A program made the translations under genes and the position numbers. A stretch of DNA of 64,000 nucleotides from Perca fluviatilis (Eukaryota; Chordata; Actinopteri; Perciformes; Percidae): contig NC_053114.1 in the NCBI RefSeq assembly GCF_010015445.1, positions 21,988,224 to 22,052,223 on the forward strand, read 5' to 3'. The notes beneath the pieces are model-generated. The model was not told where the DNA came from, made no database searches, and worked only from the letters and a program-made list of their open reading frames with translations. Numbering within the stretch: position 1 is the stretch's first letter; each line of letters starts with the position of its first letter. Shown piece by piece: positions 12,277 to 23,448 of this stretch.

Positions 12277-14825
12277 TGTGTTTGAGAGAGAAACAGAGAG
12301 GGAAAGAAAAGGTGGAAGGCAACGAAAATAAAGCATTTTTATTTTTTGAAACTACATTTTAGTGTCGTCTTTTTTGTCAGGTTTTAGTGGCTTGACTTTG
12401 GTTACGAAGTACCTCTGTAACTGTTTACCTCACCCACAAACGGCAAGTGAGCTGCTACCACTGAATTATATAGTTTATGTACACATTCCTTGCGCCAAAG
12501 CAAATGTTTCATGGTCACGATTCATCTCGTAACTGGCTGGCTTGGTTTCTTGACTTAAAACTCTTTATATAAGCATTATTTTAAACATCACTTCTGGAAC
12601 CAGAGCCGTTCAAAAAGTGGGTGGTCACTGTTGAGCTCTATAGATAGATAATGACAGCAAACAATATAATTACTACAATATACAAATTCATTATAATACT
12701 GTGAAACCTCACCAGCAGTGTTGCCAATGGAAAAAGGTGTTGGCCCTGCAATCTAATGACACTGCCTGGACCATTACCCCCGGTAAAGTAGCAATGTAAT
12801 TAATTATGACTAGTAACACGTAAAGTAGTTACCAACTTAACTTCTTTCAGACTTGGCTCTATGCCAGAACTCGGGGGCAAAGCTACAGTTCAGTTAATTA
12901 TATTTACAAAATCCACCTTTGCTGAGGGCGTCTCTGTGTCAACCAAGATCTGAGTTCAGTGTTAAGATGCACTGGAGAAGTCAATTAGCAAGGCTCAGAA
13001 AATCAAAGTGATTTCCTCCCATGGTTGATATTCAGAGCTGTTGAATAGCAAGGAGCAAATTGGCTGCACACACCATTGCATTACTGTGACCCCGTGGATA
13101 AGCAGCTTTGTCTCAACCTGGCTGTTTGAGTGCCTCTTCCTATGAAAGCTTCCATGCAGAGCTTTGTTAGACTAAGCCATCCTGCAGAGTTTTTTCTGCG
13201 CCTGAGTGAGGATACTGAGGTTCTCAGAAGTAAAAAAAAAAAAAACAGTCTGTGTATTGTTGGTTTCTGCCCTTGTTACTTTGTAATTTCTTAAATGGTT
13301 AGCTTTTGTCTAGGCAAGAGCAGAACTGCGGCCATGGCCAGACACAACACCGTTGTGGTCACTCATACAGTACATTCACTCAAGAAGTTTGGTAGAATCA
13401 AAATTATTGTTTTGGTTAAAAAGATATTTTTGTACAGCTATGTCATTCCAAAGAGATGTTTTATTTGTCAACTGTACCATTTTTTTCCGGAAATGAACCA
13501 TGGGCTTTTAGATGCACACCCATGCTATGGCCACAGACAGATTATGTGCTCCTTATACTGTATCTACAATTATTTAAAGAAAACACTTTACTTCCCTGGG
13601 AATTTCTCAAACTATTATTACATCATTTCATACACTAAGTATAGGCAATTTACCAACAATAACTAGCATCTTGAATAATAATTGCCTTCTAATGTCTGAT
13701 ATTACCATACCACAATTTACCCTGCCTTCTACATGTTAAGTGTTAACCCTTAATCACAAGCATACTGCCAAACTTAAACCCCTCTTTAATTTCAATGTAG
13801 TCCGTTTTCAGGACAAATGTTAATAGACATATCCTGCAAAATCTTCACTACTTTAACCCTTTGCTTTTGTTTCATATAATGTCGAAATTATCCTATAGTT
13901 AGGGTACTGTATACATAGACAGCTTCTCTTATGTATCTCATGATCAGGTTTTAAAATGTACATATTCATAGCACTTGAAGTGCTAAACTAAAAATTATGC
14001 CAACCATTCAGTCAATTTTTAAATGATGCATGGAGATCAAAAGGAGACAGAACAGTGGGGATCTATAAGGGAGGCATATCGCCACCTTTGCAGGAAGAGG
14101 GAAACATTTTTCATCAGTCTCCATAGACGGCATGATCTCAGCTGTAGCCCGAGCAAACTCAATATCCCAAGGACAGGATTTTTTGTAATTGAGTTTTCAC
14201 AGTGTATATGTTTCAATATGTGACAGAAAGTTTAAATTTAATAAATATATTGAAAAGAAGAATCACATTGCACCAGGCCCGTGGATTTCCTTCTCATTTT
14301 TGCTACTGTGGCTTGTGAAAAAGGTATGCCTCTTATAGCCTCTCCTTGAAGCTCACCAGTGGGACAAAGTTAACAGTGTCCAGGCCATACAGAGCCATCC
14401 ATCCTGAAGTACAAAAGTGACACCGGGCTGTAGCCTGTGCCAGATGATGGAGGCTGCCACCAATTCTCAGCTAGAGCAATGCTGGACAGACCCCATTCCC
14501 TCCGTCCTCAGAGAATTACAGTCTTCCTGACATTCACTTAGGATAACACAGGGGCACCAAAACAGAGGTTATTTATTTATGAACACTTCCAGGAACTGCA
14601 TGTCCACATGGTTTTAGATTTCATTTGAAATTGACATGCAACTGTCACAGAGCTTTCAGCCACATAACTGGACTGTAGGGGTGAAATCAAAGTATGCCCT
14701 GTCCTCACCGGTGTCCTGCCCTGTGTGTAATTTACTGTAATCTCCTGTGTTATAACAGTCTCATACCATCAGATGGTTACAGAGTCCTGTGGTGTCCTGT
14801 GAGTCCTGTACATTTGTTTTATCCT
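12276..14825. other. Intronic sequence, nothing recognised
   Basis: No exon or transposon recognised. A short A tract lies at 13232-13244. The segment 14700-14832 repeats TCCTGTG-type phrases loosely, like a decayed minisatellite, just before the hAT insertion. The longest frame (13295-13666) has no recognisable domain. Confidence 0.45.
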
Positions 14826-14833
14826 GTGTAATG

Positions 14834-15153
14834 TAGGCATTGGCCGGTTACCGGTTTCAAGGTATACCATGGTTTTGAAAAAATCATGGTTTCAAAACCA
14901 CTAAAAAGTGTTGTCATACCATTCCTAAGGTATGTGCTGTTTTTTATGAGTCTTCAAGGACAGAAAATGCAGTTTGGAAATCTGTCTCCCTGCTAGTGTG
15001 TTTAAAAATAAAATACATATAATTTTTTTTTACCCATACATTTAAAAAATAATAAATTTTAAAGCTGTAATTGCAATACCACAATACCGTGAAACCGTTC
15101 TATTTTTGCTGAAGGTTATCATACCATCAGAATCTTATACCGACCCATGCCTA
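14834..15153. mobile_element. hAT-type MITE with perfect 8-bp target duplication
   Basis: The 320-bp element begins TAGGCATTGGCCGGT and ends ACCGACCCATGCCTA, giving imperfect terminal inverted repeats. It is flanked on both sides by the identical octamer GTGTAATG (14826-14833 and 15154-15161), the 8-bp duplication expected of hAT transposase. It has no coding capacity, so it is a non-autonomous copy. The perfect duplication suggests a fairly recent insertion. Confidence 0.9.
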
Positions 15154-15384
15154 GTGTAATGCGTCCTGTACTAGGAGGTGTCTAATTTAGTGTCAGAAGG
15201 GCAAAGTCACGCTTTCTTTAATTTTCCTTTCAGGTGTGTAAGGATTGTGATGTATGATATCAGAATCAGAATCAGTTTAATTGACCTGTCGCCAGCCCCT
15301 CCCCCAAAACGGCCATTGTCCAATCACACATCATAGCAACCGTTACTATGTGAGCAGGTCCGACAAACACTGACTCCAAGCAAA

Positions 15385-15585
15385 ATGGTGAAGCGGTGCG
15401 CCCACGGCGTTTGTAAATCGGACACTAGATACCCCGAGAGATTGTCTGGAGGAGTTGTGTTCTTTCCATTCCTAAAGCCGAAAACACAACGTGAGCGGTG
15501 TCTACAATGGATAAAACAGTGTGGACGGCCCCACTCCCAGTTAAATGTGTCGAACATTACGAAGCATAAATATGTCTACTCAAAG
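15385..15585 (+). pseudogene. THAP zinc-finger exon of a transposase, 67 codons to splice donor
   Basis: Starts at ATG 15385 and reads MVKRCAHGVCKSDT..., with the first Cys pair of a C2CH THAP domain at residues 5 and 10, then a VVFFPF core and a WIKQCGRPHSQL segment. The frame reaches YVYSK at residues 63-67 and meets a good donor (AAG/GTAAGG, 15583-15590). In THAP domains this spot normally reads C-x2-H with the His just after. Here residue 65 is Tyr (TAC, 15577-15579), so the third zinc ligand is lost. THAP domains bind DNA sequence-specifically, here presumably transposon ends. No downstream DDE exon follows, so the gene is broken. Confidence 0.75.
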
Positions 15586-15834
15586 GTAAGGCTAACGGCT
15601 AACTAACGCTAGTTACCGTGATGTCTAGATCTACTAACTAGAGGCAAGAACACAAATTGGACCAAAGTTATGATTACCATGGATATCATTGCCAGAATGT
15701 TAACCTACTCTCTAAACTAAGTTTAACGAGCCCTTTAGCTTTAGCCAACATTAGTTAACATGTTAGCTAACGCTAGCTACATTAGCTGCTGTTGTGCTGG
15801 GTCTTTGAGCTCCCCAACTTTATTTTTCGTCAGT

Positions 15835-16107
15835 TCACAACAAAGTCGAACATAGCGCCCCAACAAGCAAGTTTTTATCTTTCATGTAGCATTTGAGGTA
15901 CAGGTCATGGGGTTTCTCAGATTTCGCTTGAGACCGGTAAGCATTAGCCTCAATAGTAGTCGTGTCTCCTTCATTGCATATTTTTATAATTTGAATATAT
16001 CCCTCCACTGCATACTGTAACCCCTTTTGCCTCGATCTGGAGGATATCGCGCAGGTATTGCTCCAAAAAAGGTCACTGACACGCACGGGTATACCTCTTC
16101 CCGTCAT
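15835..16107 (-). pseudogene. Exon of a YqaJ/SWIM-associated-like transposon protein, 90 codons
   Basis: Starts at ATG 16107 and reads through a basic RSRQKGLQYAVEGYI segment and an AYRSQAKSEKPHDLYLKC segment before stopping. The second segment resembles the stretch just before a SWIM-like CxC zinc finger in fish proteins that also carry a YqaJ-type nuclease domain. The expected Cys-rich continuation is replaced by a different tail (LCSTLL), so the frame is truncated or diverted. It faces the THAP exon at 15385-15585. The resemblance is from memory; a chance frame cannot be excluded. Confidence 0.45.
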
Positions 16108-16399
16108 GGCAATCTGTCACGCTATTTGTGTTTGACCATTTGTTTGTTGGACGTAGCAACAGTAACTAAGGGGGACGGGGTTCGGCGAAAGGCTAATTGG
16201 CCAAGTGTTCTTTTGCATACAAGGAATTTGACTCCGGTTATCAGTAGCTTTTAATTTGTATACAAATAAAATTGACTTGGGTTGTATGTTTGAATTTGAT
16301 TGTCTTAGTTATTTACTAAAGCAGGTTAGTGAAATTTGACAACGTTTTAGCCCAGTCTGTGGGGTTGCTTAATTGTAATATTTGTAATCTGAAGTGACA

Positions 16400-16810
16400 C
16401 AAAAATGTCACTACCGGACAGTTTTAAGTAGTTTTTGACCTTCAGTTGTGTTTTTTTCTATGAGTGGGCCACCATTTTGTTTATCTCATGCATAAGCACA
16501 AGGATGCACATGCGCACACACATGCACTCGGGTGACGTAAAACACATTCCTTCCAGTGGTGTCACACTGTTGTACTGATTGACACGTGAATGTATTGCGC
16601 CAAAATATGCAGCAATGCGTCAACAAAGGTAGGAAAGAAGAAGACTGCTTTTTAGTAAACATGGATGTAAAAAATGCAGGTTTCAAACTTTTAAAGACAA
16701 ATCACATTTGTTAGACCTCAAACACACAATATGTTTTAGTGAGTAACATTAAATGTAAACATAATTTTTATTTGTTTACAAGAAAACTCCACAGGGCACC
16801 TCTAATGCCA
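16400..16810. repeat. Probable MITE-like repeat fragment
   Basis: The right end (GTTTACAAGAAAACTCCACA, then GGGCACCT) and internal phrases (AACATATTGTGTG on the reverse strand, TGACGTAAAACACATTCC) resemble a dispersed fish repeat. The left end is not defined. Confidence 0.4.
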
Positions 16811-18010
16811 GCTAGATATAGTAGTATATTCATATAACAACAAATTATATATTTGGCAAAGAGGCATAGTCATAAGGGAAATCAAGACAAAAAAGAAGCA
16901 TGACCCTTGCCCTCGACAACAATTTTAACCCAAGGAATACATGGCACAGTTATGTTATGTTGGCTTTCCTTTTACAGTGAAATCCAAACTTTGCATTTCT
17001 TAGCTGTTACTTTATTAAAAAATATAGCAACCACAATGGGTAGCAGCTATATATATTTTTTAGTTTTGTTAATCTTATGAATTAACTTGAGTATGATTAC
17101 AGATACTCTCCACATTGTGGGCTAATAAGTGCCCAGGCCCCCACAGAACCCAATGTATTTAGCAAGTTTACCTCTGCCAAATTAGTGTCCAGCGAGCTAT
17201 AGCAGCCAGACTTTCAACTAGAATGTAATATCTAAATGGGGCCAAATCTCATCAGAATCTTGCACTGTGTATCAAGTGTAACCTCTTTATTAAATTTATT
17301 CATAGTATAAATTAATAATGTTCACTATTATATTATGCACAAAGGATAAATCAGTCCACAAACCCAAGTACTCAGTCTGCAGCAGTGCAGCTTGTGCAGG
17401 GAGTAATTAAATGAGTAAAGTAACTATAATTTAAGGTAACAGAAGAAAAACAGACGTTTTTACATTGAGGATATTAAAGATGAAGTCTCAACATTTTTAC
17501 GTGAACAAATTGTTTTATTTCCTAAAAGTATTATAATGCTTGTTATGACAAGAAAGGGTAATTATAATTCTAGTTCAAAACTTCAGAGCTGAACTGGGGT
17601 GAAATTGCATAATGAGGACCTTTGAGATCCAGTTTTGATGTAACCACTTGATGTAAGCTATGGATTGTGGGCATTTTCTAATTTTTACTTGGTAAATTCT
17701 CCAATGAATGTCAAACATGAATAATAAATGTAAGGACTCTGAGTTTGTGATGTCTGGGGAAGTTAGTAGATTACTAGAGGTTATATATATATAAAATCAA
17801 AATAATGAAGTCAGAACATTTACTATGTTGTGTTTATTCACTGTCACCCAGATGAAACTATAGACGTAAACATGATGAAGCTCAGGAAGAAGAATCGTTT
17901 TGGTTGTTTGCATCCAGCATTAAAGAAAGCTTGACTCTGAAAGTCAGAATCTAGATTAATAGACAAACAAGACAATAATAGCCCTTGTTCAGGCTTTTAT
18001 ATTGCCTAAA
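16811..18010. other. Intronic sequence, nothing recognised
   Basis: AT-rich; no exon or transposon recognised. Confidence 0.5.
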
Positions 18011-18011
18011 T

Positions 18012-18090
18012 CAGTGTTTCTCAAATGGGGGTACTACTACCCCTAGGATAACATTGAAGTACTGCAGGGAGTACATGAGATTTTTTTATG
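18012..18090. repeat. hAT-like terminal fragment
   Basis: Begins CAGTGTTTCTCAAATGGGGG and continues with GTAC/CCCCTAG and GTACTGCAGGGAGTAC phrases typical of a hAT terminus. No matching opposite terminus was found before the TA-rich hairpin, so the copy appears one-ended. Confidence 0.5.
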
Positions 18091-18220
18091 AATATTTTCT
18101 AAAATAATTTTAATATAATACCGAATTAATTTAGTGATGGATTCTAAACATTTGAAATGTAGGCTAGCATTTAAGTGTTTATCAGTTACAAGGTTGTAGT
18201 TAAGCCTAAACAGGTGCAGC

Positions 18221-18258
18221 GCTCTATTGTACCTCTTATATATATATATATACATACA

Positions 18259-18292
<34 letters not shown>

Positions 18293-18317
18293 CACACATA
18301 TATATATATATACACAC

Positions 18318-18352
<35 letters not shown>

Positions 18353-18377
18353 CATACATATACATACATATATATAC

Positions 18378-18416
<39 letters not shown>

Positions 18417-18640
18417 CATACATATACATACACATATATATATATATATATATATACATACATATATATATATATATATATACATATACATACATATACA
18501 TACATACATATATATATATATATACATACATATATATATATATATACATACATATATATGTATATATAGGGAGGGCTTTATTGTACCTCTTTATATATAT
18601 ATATATATATATGTATATATAAAAAGAGGTACAATAGAGC
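18221..18640. repeat. TA-rich foldback with inverted unique arms
   Basis: About 385 bp of (TA)n and (TACA)n-like sequence is enclosed by exact inverted arms: GCTCTATTGTACCTCTT at 18221-18237 and its reverse complement at 18624-18640. A further copy of the arm (CTTTATTGTACCTCTTT, 18576-18592) lies inside and makes a short hairpin with the right arm. The Tyr/Ile-rich frames here on both strands are simple-repeat artefacts. Confidence 0.9.
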
Positions 18641-19005
18641 CACTCCCCTCTGGCAGGAGGCTGATGTCCATCAGGACCTCAACCACACGCCACATAAACA
18701 GTTTTTTTCCCTCCGCCACTAGCCTTATCAACAAGGAACGGAATCCGCCCTGACTCTCTCCACACTACACCTCTGGCTCTACATGCCACTGTACCTACTC
18801 TGCTGTAGCGTTCCTTTTTTACTACTGTTTAACTTATTTTATTATTTATTTTACATTTATTTTATTGTTATTAATACATACAATTTGTATATGGTTTATA
18901 TTATTTTTATCCTTCTTATATTTGATAATGTGTGACATGCACCAACAACACCATGACAAATTCCTTGTATATGCAAAAAAACGTACTGATTTCTGATTCG
19001 GATTC
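18637..19005 (+). mobile_element. LINE 3' end with C-terminus of reverse-transcriptase protein
   Basis: The frame ending at 18753 reads [20 protein letters not shown], then [11 protein letters not shown]. This is the C-terminal signature seen downstream of reverse transcriptase in jockey-superfamily LINEs of fish. It is followed by a T/A-rich 3' UTR, the phrase CATGCACCAACAACACCATG and a tail of TGATTC-type repeats. The copy is 5'-truncated directly at the TA foldback. The same family's 3' tail is present antisense at 15257-16254. Confidence 0.7.
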
Positions 19006-20579
19006 ATCTCTTACCGAAGCCCAATTTAAGGTATTTCTAGACCTCATAATTAGAAGCTTTCCTCCATTATTATACTATAATGCAGACCAATTTACATTCA
19101 AAATAAGGTCTTTGGTTAATTGTAGTGCTTCATTAATCCTTATTTGAAGGGCTCTTGGCTAAAAGTAAACATGGCAATATTGCTTTTCGCAATGCACCAA
19201 CCAGCAGTGCTCACAAAGCTAAAGCTGCAAGCTTTATTGATTGGATATGAAAGATCAAAAGCGTTTAATCACCAACTACATTAAATAAAAAGGTTTTTAT
19301 GAGCAGAAAATGTGCTTAAATTGAAGGAAAATGATTGTCCATTACTCCATGAGACATTGCTGTTGAGATATTAAGTTACAACCTGTTGGTTCACAGATTC
19401 CCATCTTTCCGTCTGTTGTTTTGGGGTTGATTTTGAAGTGCACTGTTGACTGTGACTCATCACTCCATGATTTCCTATCAAAGCTTTGTTTTCTCCTCTA
19501 TTTGTTTAAAAGATGTCACAGTATCATGCACAAAACTAAAGAGTTGACTATGATGAGTCGAATATTTTAGGTCTGGTTTATTCCTCTTTCATACATAGAA
19601 AATGTGCTTATTCTTCATATTATTCAATAAGTATTCTATGGTGCACCAACAACGTTAATACACTAACAATTAACATAAAAACAATCAAGATATAATTAAA
19701 TATTAAGCCCAGGAAAAGATGGGTCTGCTGATCTCTATCTGACAGAAGAAAAGAGGACTTTTATTTTCCAATAAAAGCCGAAAAGACAAAATTCCTCATC
19801 TCTGAGGCATGTTATCTTGAACTAAAATGTTAAAGATGCAGAATGAATCTCTGGAATGTAATAACTGAAATAGAGTTTTTTTTTTGCCTTGTGTGTTTGG
19901 TGTCTTACACAGTCCACTAGGAGCTTGTGAATTTGTAAAGACCACAGATTAGAGAGAACGGGGTGTTGTGTTTCGAGTCAGTCTTGGTTTAAGTCGGGTG
20001 TGAATAAGGGATTGTTGAAGTGAATGAGGGACACTGCGGCTCTCAACATTGAGTGGAGAAGCTCTACTGGGGCAGGATCAAAGAGCTCAGTCATCCAAGG
20101 CTACTGCTCAACCCAGACTTTAGTCAACCAACCACACACACTAATCTCCTGCTGAGGTCTCCATAGAAAAACATCAACCAAACTGAACCTAATGAGCATC
20201 TACCATACCAAAAGAACAAACAGAAAGGTTATACTGGATATACAAATGAGTCAAACTGCTCTCCAATCCTGTCAATTAATCTCTTAAACTCCCAGAGACC
20301 GACTGGTAGTTGTCAAAGACTATGCTGCTGAATTGCAGGAATGTATAAAATGCTGAACAAAAAGACACTTCGACTGAATTGATGTAAAGTGCAGCCATAT
20401 TTTATTATTTCACTCAATGTAAATTGAAATATTGTAGCTTCAAGCAAAGCAACAACATTATATAGGTATTACATTGTCATGAGGTAGAGAAATGTTATTC
20501 CCTAAAGCTATTTAAGAGGAAATTTAAGGTGAAAGTCTTATTTCAGAGAGTTTAGTAAGTATTTCAGATCATTCTAATC
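19006..20579. other. Intronic sequence, nothing recognised
   Basis: No exon or delimitable repeat seen. Confidence 0.5.
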
Positions 20580-21230
<651 letters not shown>

Positions 21231-21231
21231 C

Positions 21232-21713
21232 TTAAAGAGCCCCTATTATGCTCCTTTTTAGCGTCATATTTGTACTACTGGGGTCTCCTAGAATAGGTTT
21301 ACATGATTTGATGTTCAAAAAACCTATTATGTTTCTTATACTGGACATTGCTCCAGTGCCTCTATCTGAAACACTCTGTCTGAGCTCTTGGCCTGTCTTC
21401 CAGAAAAGCCCAGCCTGCTCTGATTGGTCAGCTGACCCACTCTGTTGTGATTGGTTATCCAAATTCAAGCAAGCCACTGGGCAGGCTGTGCTTGCTCAGG
21501 CAGCACCTATGGGCACATTTGAAAAACTGGCCTTGCTTTCTCAATCAATGACATCATTTATTGCGGAATTTCAAACAGGAATGTGGGCGAGCCGTTTTTA
21601 GGCTTTTTTTTTTTTTTTTTTACTTTATACATCTATTACATACACAAAAAACTATATAACACACTAAAAGGCGTGAAGAATCCTAAAAAAATAAATAATA
21701 ATAAACCCTTTAA
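21232..21713. mobile_element. TTAA-flanked MITE (piggyBac-like)
   Basis: Begins TTAAAGAGCCCCTATTATG at 21232 and ends at a TTAA at 21710-21713. The right terminus is diverged (AATAATAATAAACCC). The central phrases TGATTGGTCAGCTGACC and ACACAAAAAACTATATAACA belong to a very common fish MITE. TTAA target sites are the hallmark of piggyBac-type transposition. There is no coding sequence; a poly-T run is at 21606-21622. Confidence 0.7.
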
Positions 21714-23440
21714 TTTAGCTGGGTGGTTAATACTTCATTTTACTGTGGTGTGACAGACTTTGAACACATTTATTTTTGCTTTACCAGAACTTTAACAGAT
21801 GTGATGCAACTCTGCCTCTTTCACACATCTAGTGTTTCTCCAGCTCTGCAGCTTTCTCTCTCACGTATAGATATTGTAACTATTTCTTTTCCTTAATTCA
21901 GGTTACTTTAGGGCACCCACTAAGCCACAGCAGAGAACACTAATGCTTTCAGAGACTAATGAAAACAAACCTGTTAGGAATGGCACTGAGACAAAGAAAT
22001 GCCGAGTTGCAACACTACAAAGTTGGTTGTGAGTTTCTCTCTCCACGTGCATATCAATTGGACTTGAATATAGCCGGACTCCAAGCCTCTCTGGGAGAAT
22101 ACAATGCACACTTAGAGATGGAGGAAAAGATTTCTCAGCCAGATGATTGGACATTCAGAATACCCAAACCTTAATTCTAGTGTGCAACAGTCATTTATGG
22201 CTTCAGGATTGCTCAATAATGCATCAAAACCCACAGGCCTCCAGGGGAAGCAGTCAGTAATCAAAAAGTAAGTTAAGGTTTTCATAATAGGGCCCTATAA
22301 ATAACTGGGGACAGAAATGAGGGCATGTAAAATTGATGAGGGATGATTCAAACCCCATGGAGGTGGAGAGAGCTTAACGCAAGGAGAAGGAATGTGATGT
22401 TGAGTGGACTGGCAATATGGGCATGTGTAGAAGATGGAATTACATAAGTGATTTGTGTCACCAGTGTCACTATATAACTGCACAGATATATGGACATTGT
22501 TCCAGAGGCCTTGTCTTCAAAATAATGCTATTAATGCAGTAAAATACTTTGCAATACATTCCAGCTTTTAAAGCATTTAACTGCACATTTCAAACAATCC
22601 AGCAACACTTGCATAACCTATGGCTACCAATTAAAGGTTTTACAGAAGAGGAGCTGAACCTTTTTTAGGATGTAATTATTGGTTGGTTATTTCTAGTCCC
22701 GTGTCCATTCCTCAGAAACACCTTCCAGTCTGTTTCTTTGAGTTTCTTGGATGTTTTTATTATTATTTCATGTGATCAATAACAGGATTTAAGATTCATA
22801 AATTCCATACATTCTCAAATGAGATTGCATTTTATATATTTGCCTTTTGTTGCAAACTGTATGCATGTGTATGATACAAAGACAACAGAGCACAGTACAG
22901 TTTTTTTCTGCATTCATGCCAGCTTAGTTCAAGTGAGAGAGAAAACACAGAAACATTACTTTCATAAGTTGAAGAATATTGGTTGAAATGATCACCTAAA
23001 ACAGAACTCCCACACATTTCTTTCAGAAATGCAGAAAATGGTGTGCTTCAACTTCCTTGCATTGTCTGCAGGATCCTGAGTTCTCCGGTGCGCCGAACAC
23101 TAACGACACTTCTTTGTGTAAAAGTATTTTAAAAGTGTTTTGAAACTAAGGCCTTGCAAAGTGTAACCTTTAAAGTAACTTATTCCCTCAACTTTAAATA
23201 AACTTAATCTTGAAATCGCTTGCTGTGCGGTAAAATGAGGATTCCTTTAGGACTGCTTAAATAACATATATAGTGGATGTCCTATTGTCATAATTAGATA
23301 GAAAGCAGTAAGAAAAAAAGAAAAAGCACTATAAATAAAATGTATTATTATTATTAATAAATCAAACAATTAAAAGTAAACAATAATAAGACACAACTGT
23401 AAAGACTGAGTGTTACTGCTAATACAGAGGGTTTATTATT
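21714..23440. other. Intronic sequence with one small MITE-end fragment
   Basis: No exon recognised. CATAATAGGGCCCTAT at 22283-22298 matches the terminus of the MITE family at 21232-21713 in reverse orientation and is probably a decayed fragment. Confidence 0.45.
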
Positions 23441-23448
23441 GTAAGCTT

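Larger units (their letters stand above)
15283..16194. mobile_element. Internally deleted THAP-encoding DNA transposon (ISL2EU-like)
   Basis: The ends form imperfect inverted repeats: left CCTGTCGCCAGCCCCTCCCCC matches the reverse complement of the right end, CCTTTCGCCGAACCCCGTCC. AATT abuts both ends, so the target duplication is AATT or the AT within it. Inside, a THAP exon reads inward from the left end and a second protein exon reads inward from the right end. ISL2EU elements are known to carry a THAP transposase and a YqaJ-like protein with short AT duplications. This layout suits a copy that lost its middle but kept both 5' gene ends. The family assignment is from memory. Confidence 0.6.
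15257..16254 (-). repeat. LINE 3' tail split by a DNA transposon
   Basis: The left part (15257-15282, repeated ATCAGA then TTTAATT) and right part (16195-16254, AATTGGCCAAGTGTTC... ACAAGGAATTTGACT) join into one antisense LINE 3' end once the intervening 912 bp are removed. The same 3' end occurs in sense orientation at 18955-19005 (ACAAATTCCTTGTAT, then TGATTC-type tail), which supports the reconstruction. The tail is therefore older than the transposon inside it. Confidence 0.75.

Noticed and set aside
12024..12362. 112-codon frame with a Val/Cys run
   Set aside because: Driven by the TG microsatellite, no domain.
13295..13666. 123-codon plus-strand frame
   Set aside because: No domain, unsupported start, atypical composition; treated as chance.
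18004..18210. Complete hAT copy bounded by GCCTAAAT and GCCTAAAC
   Set aside because: The octamers nearly match, but the sequence before the right one does not mirror the CAGTGTTTCTCAAA terminus, so a full element cannot be claimed.
18043..18753. Long Tyr/Ile/Thr-rich frames on both strands
   Set aside because: Products of the TA/TACA-rich foldback. Only the last residues before 18753 are meaningful, as a LINE C-terminus.
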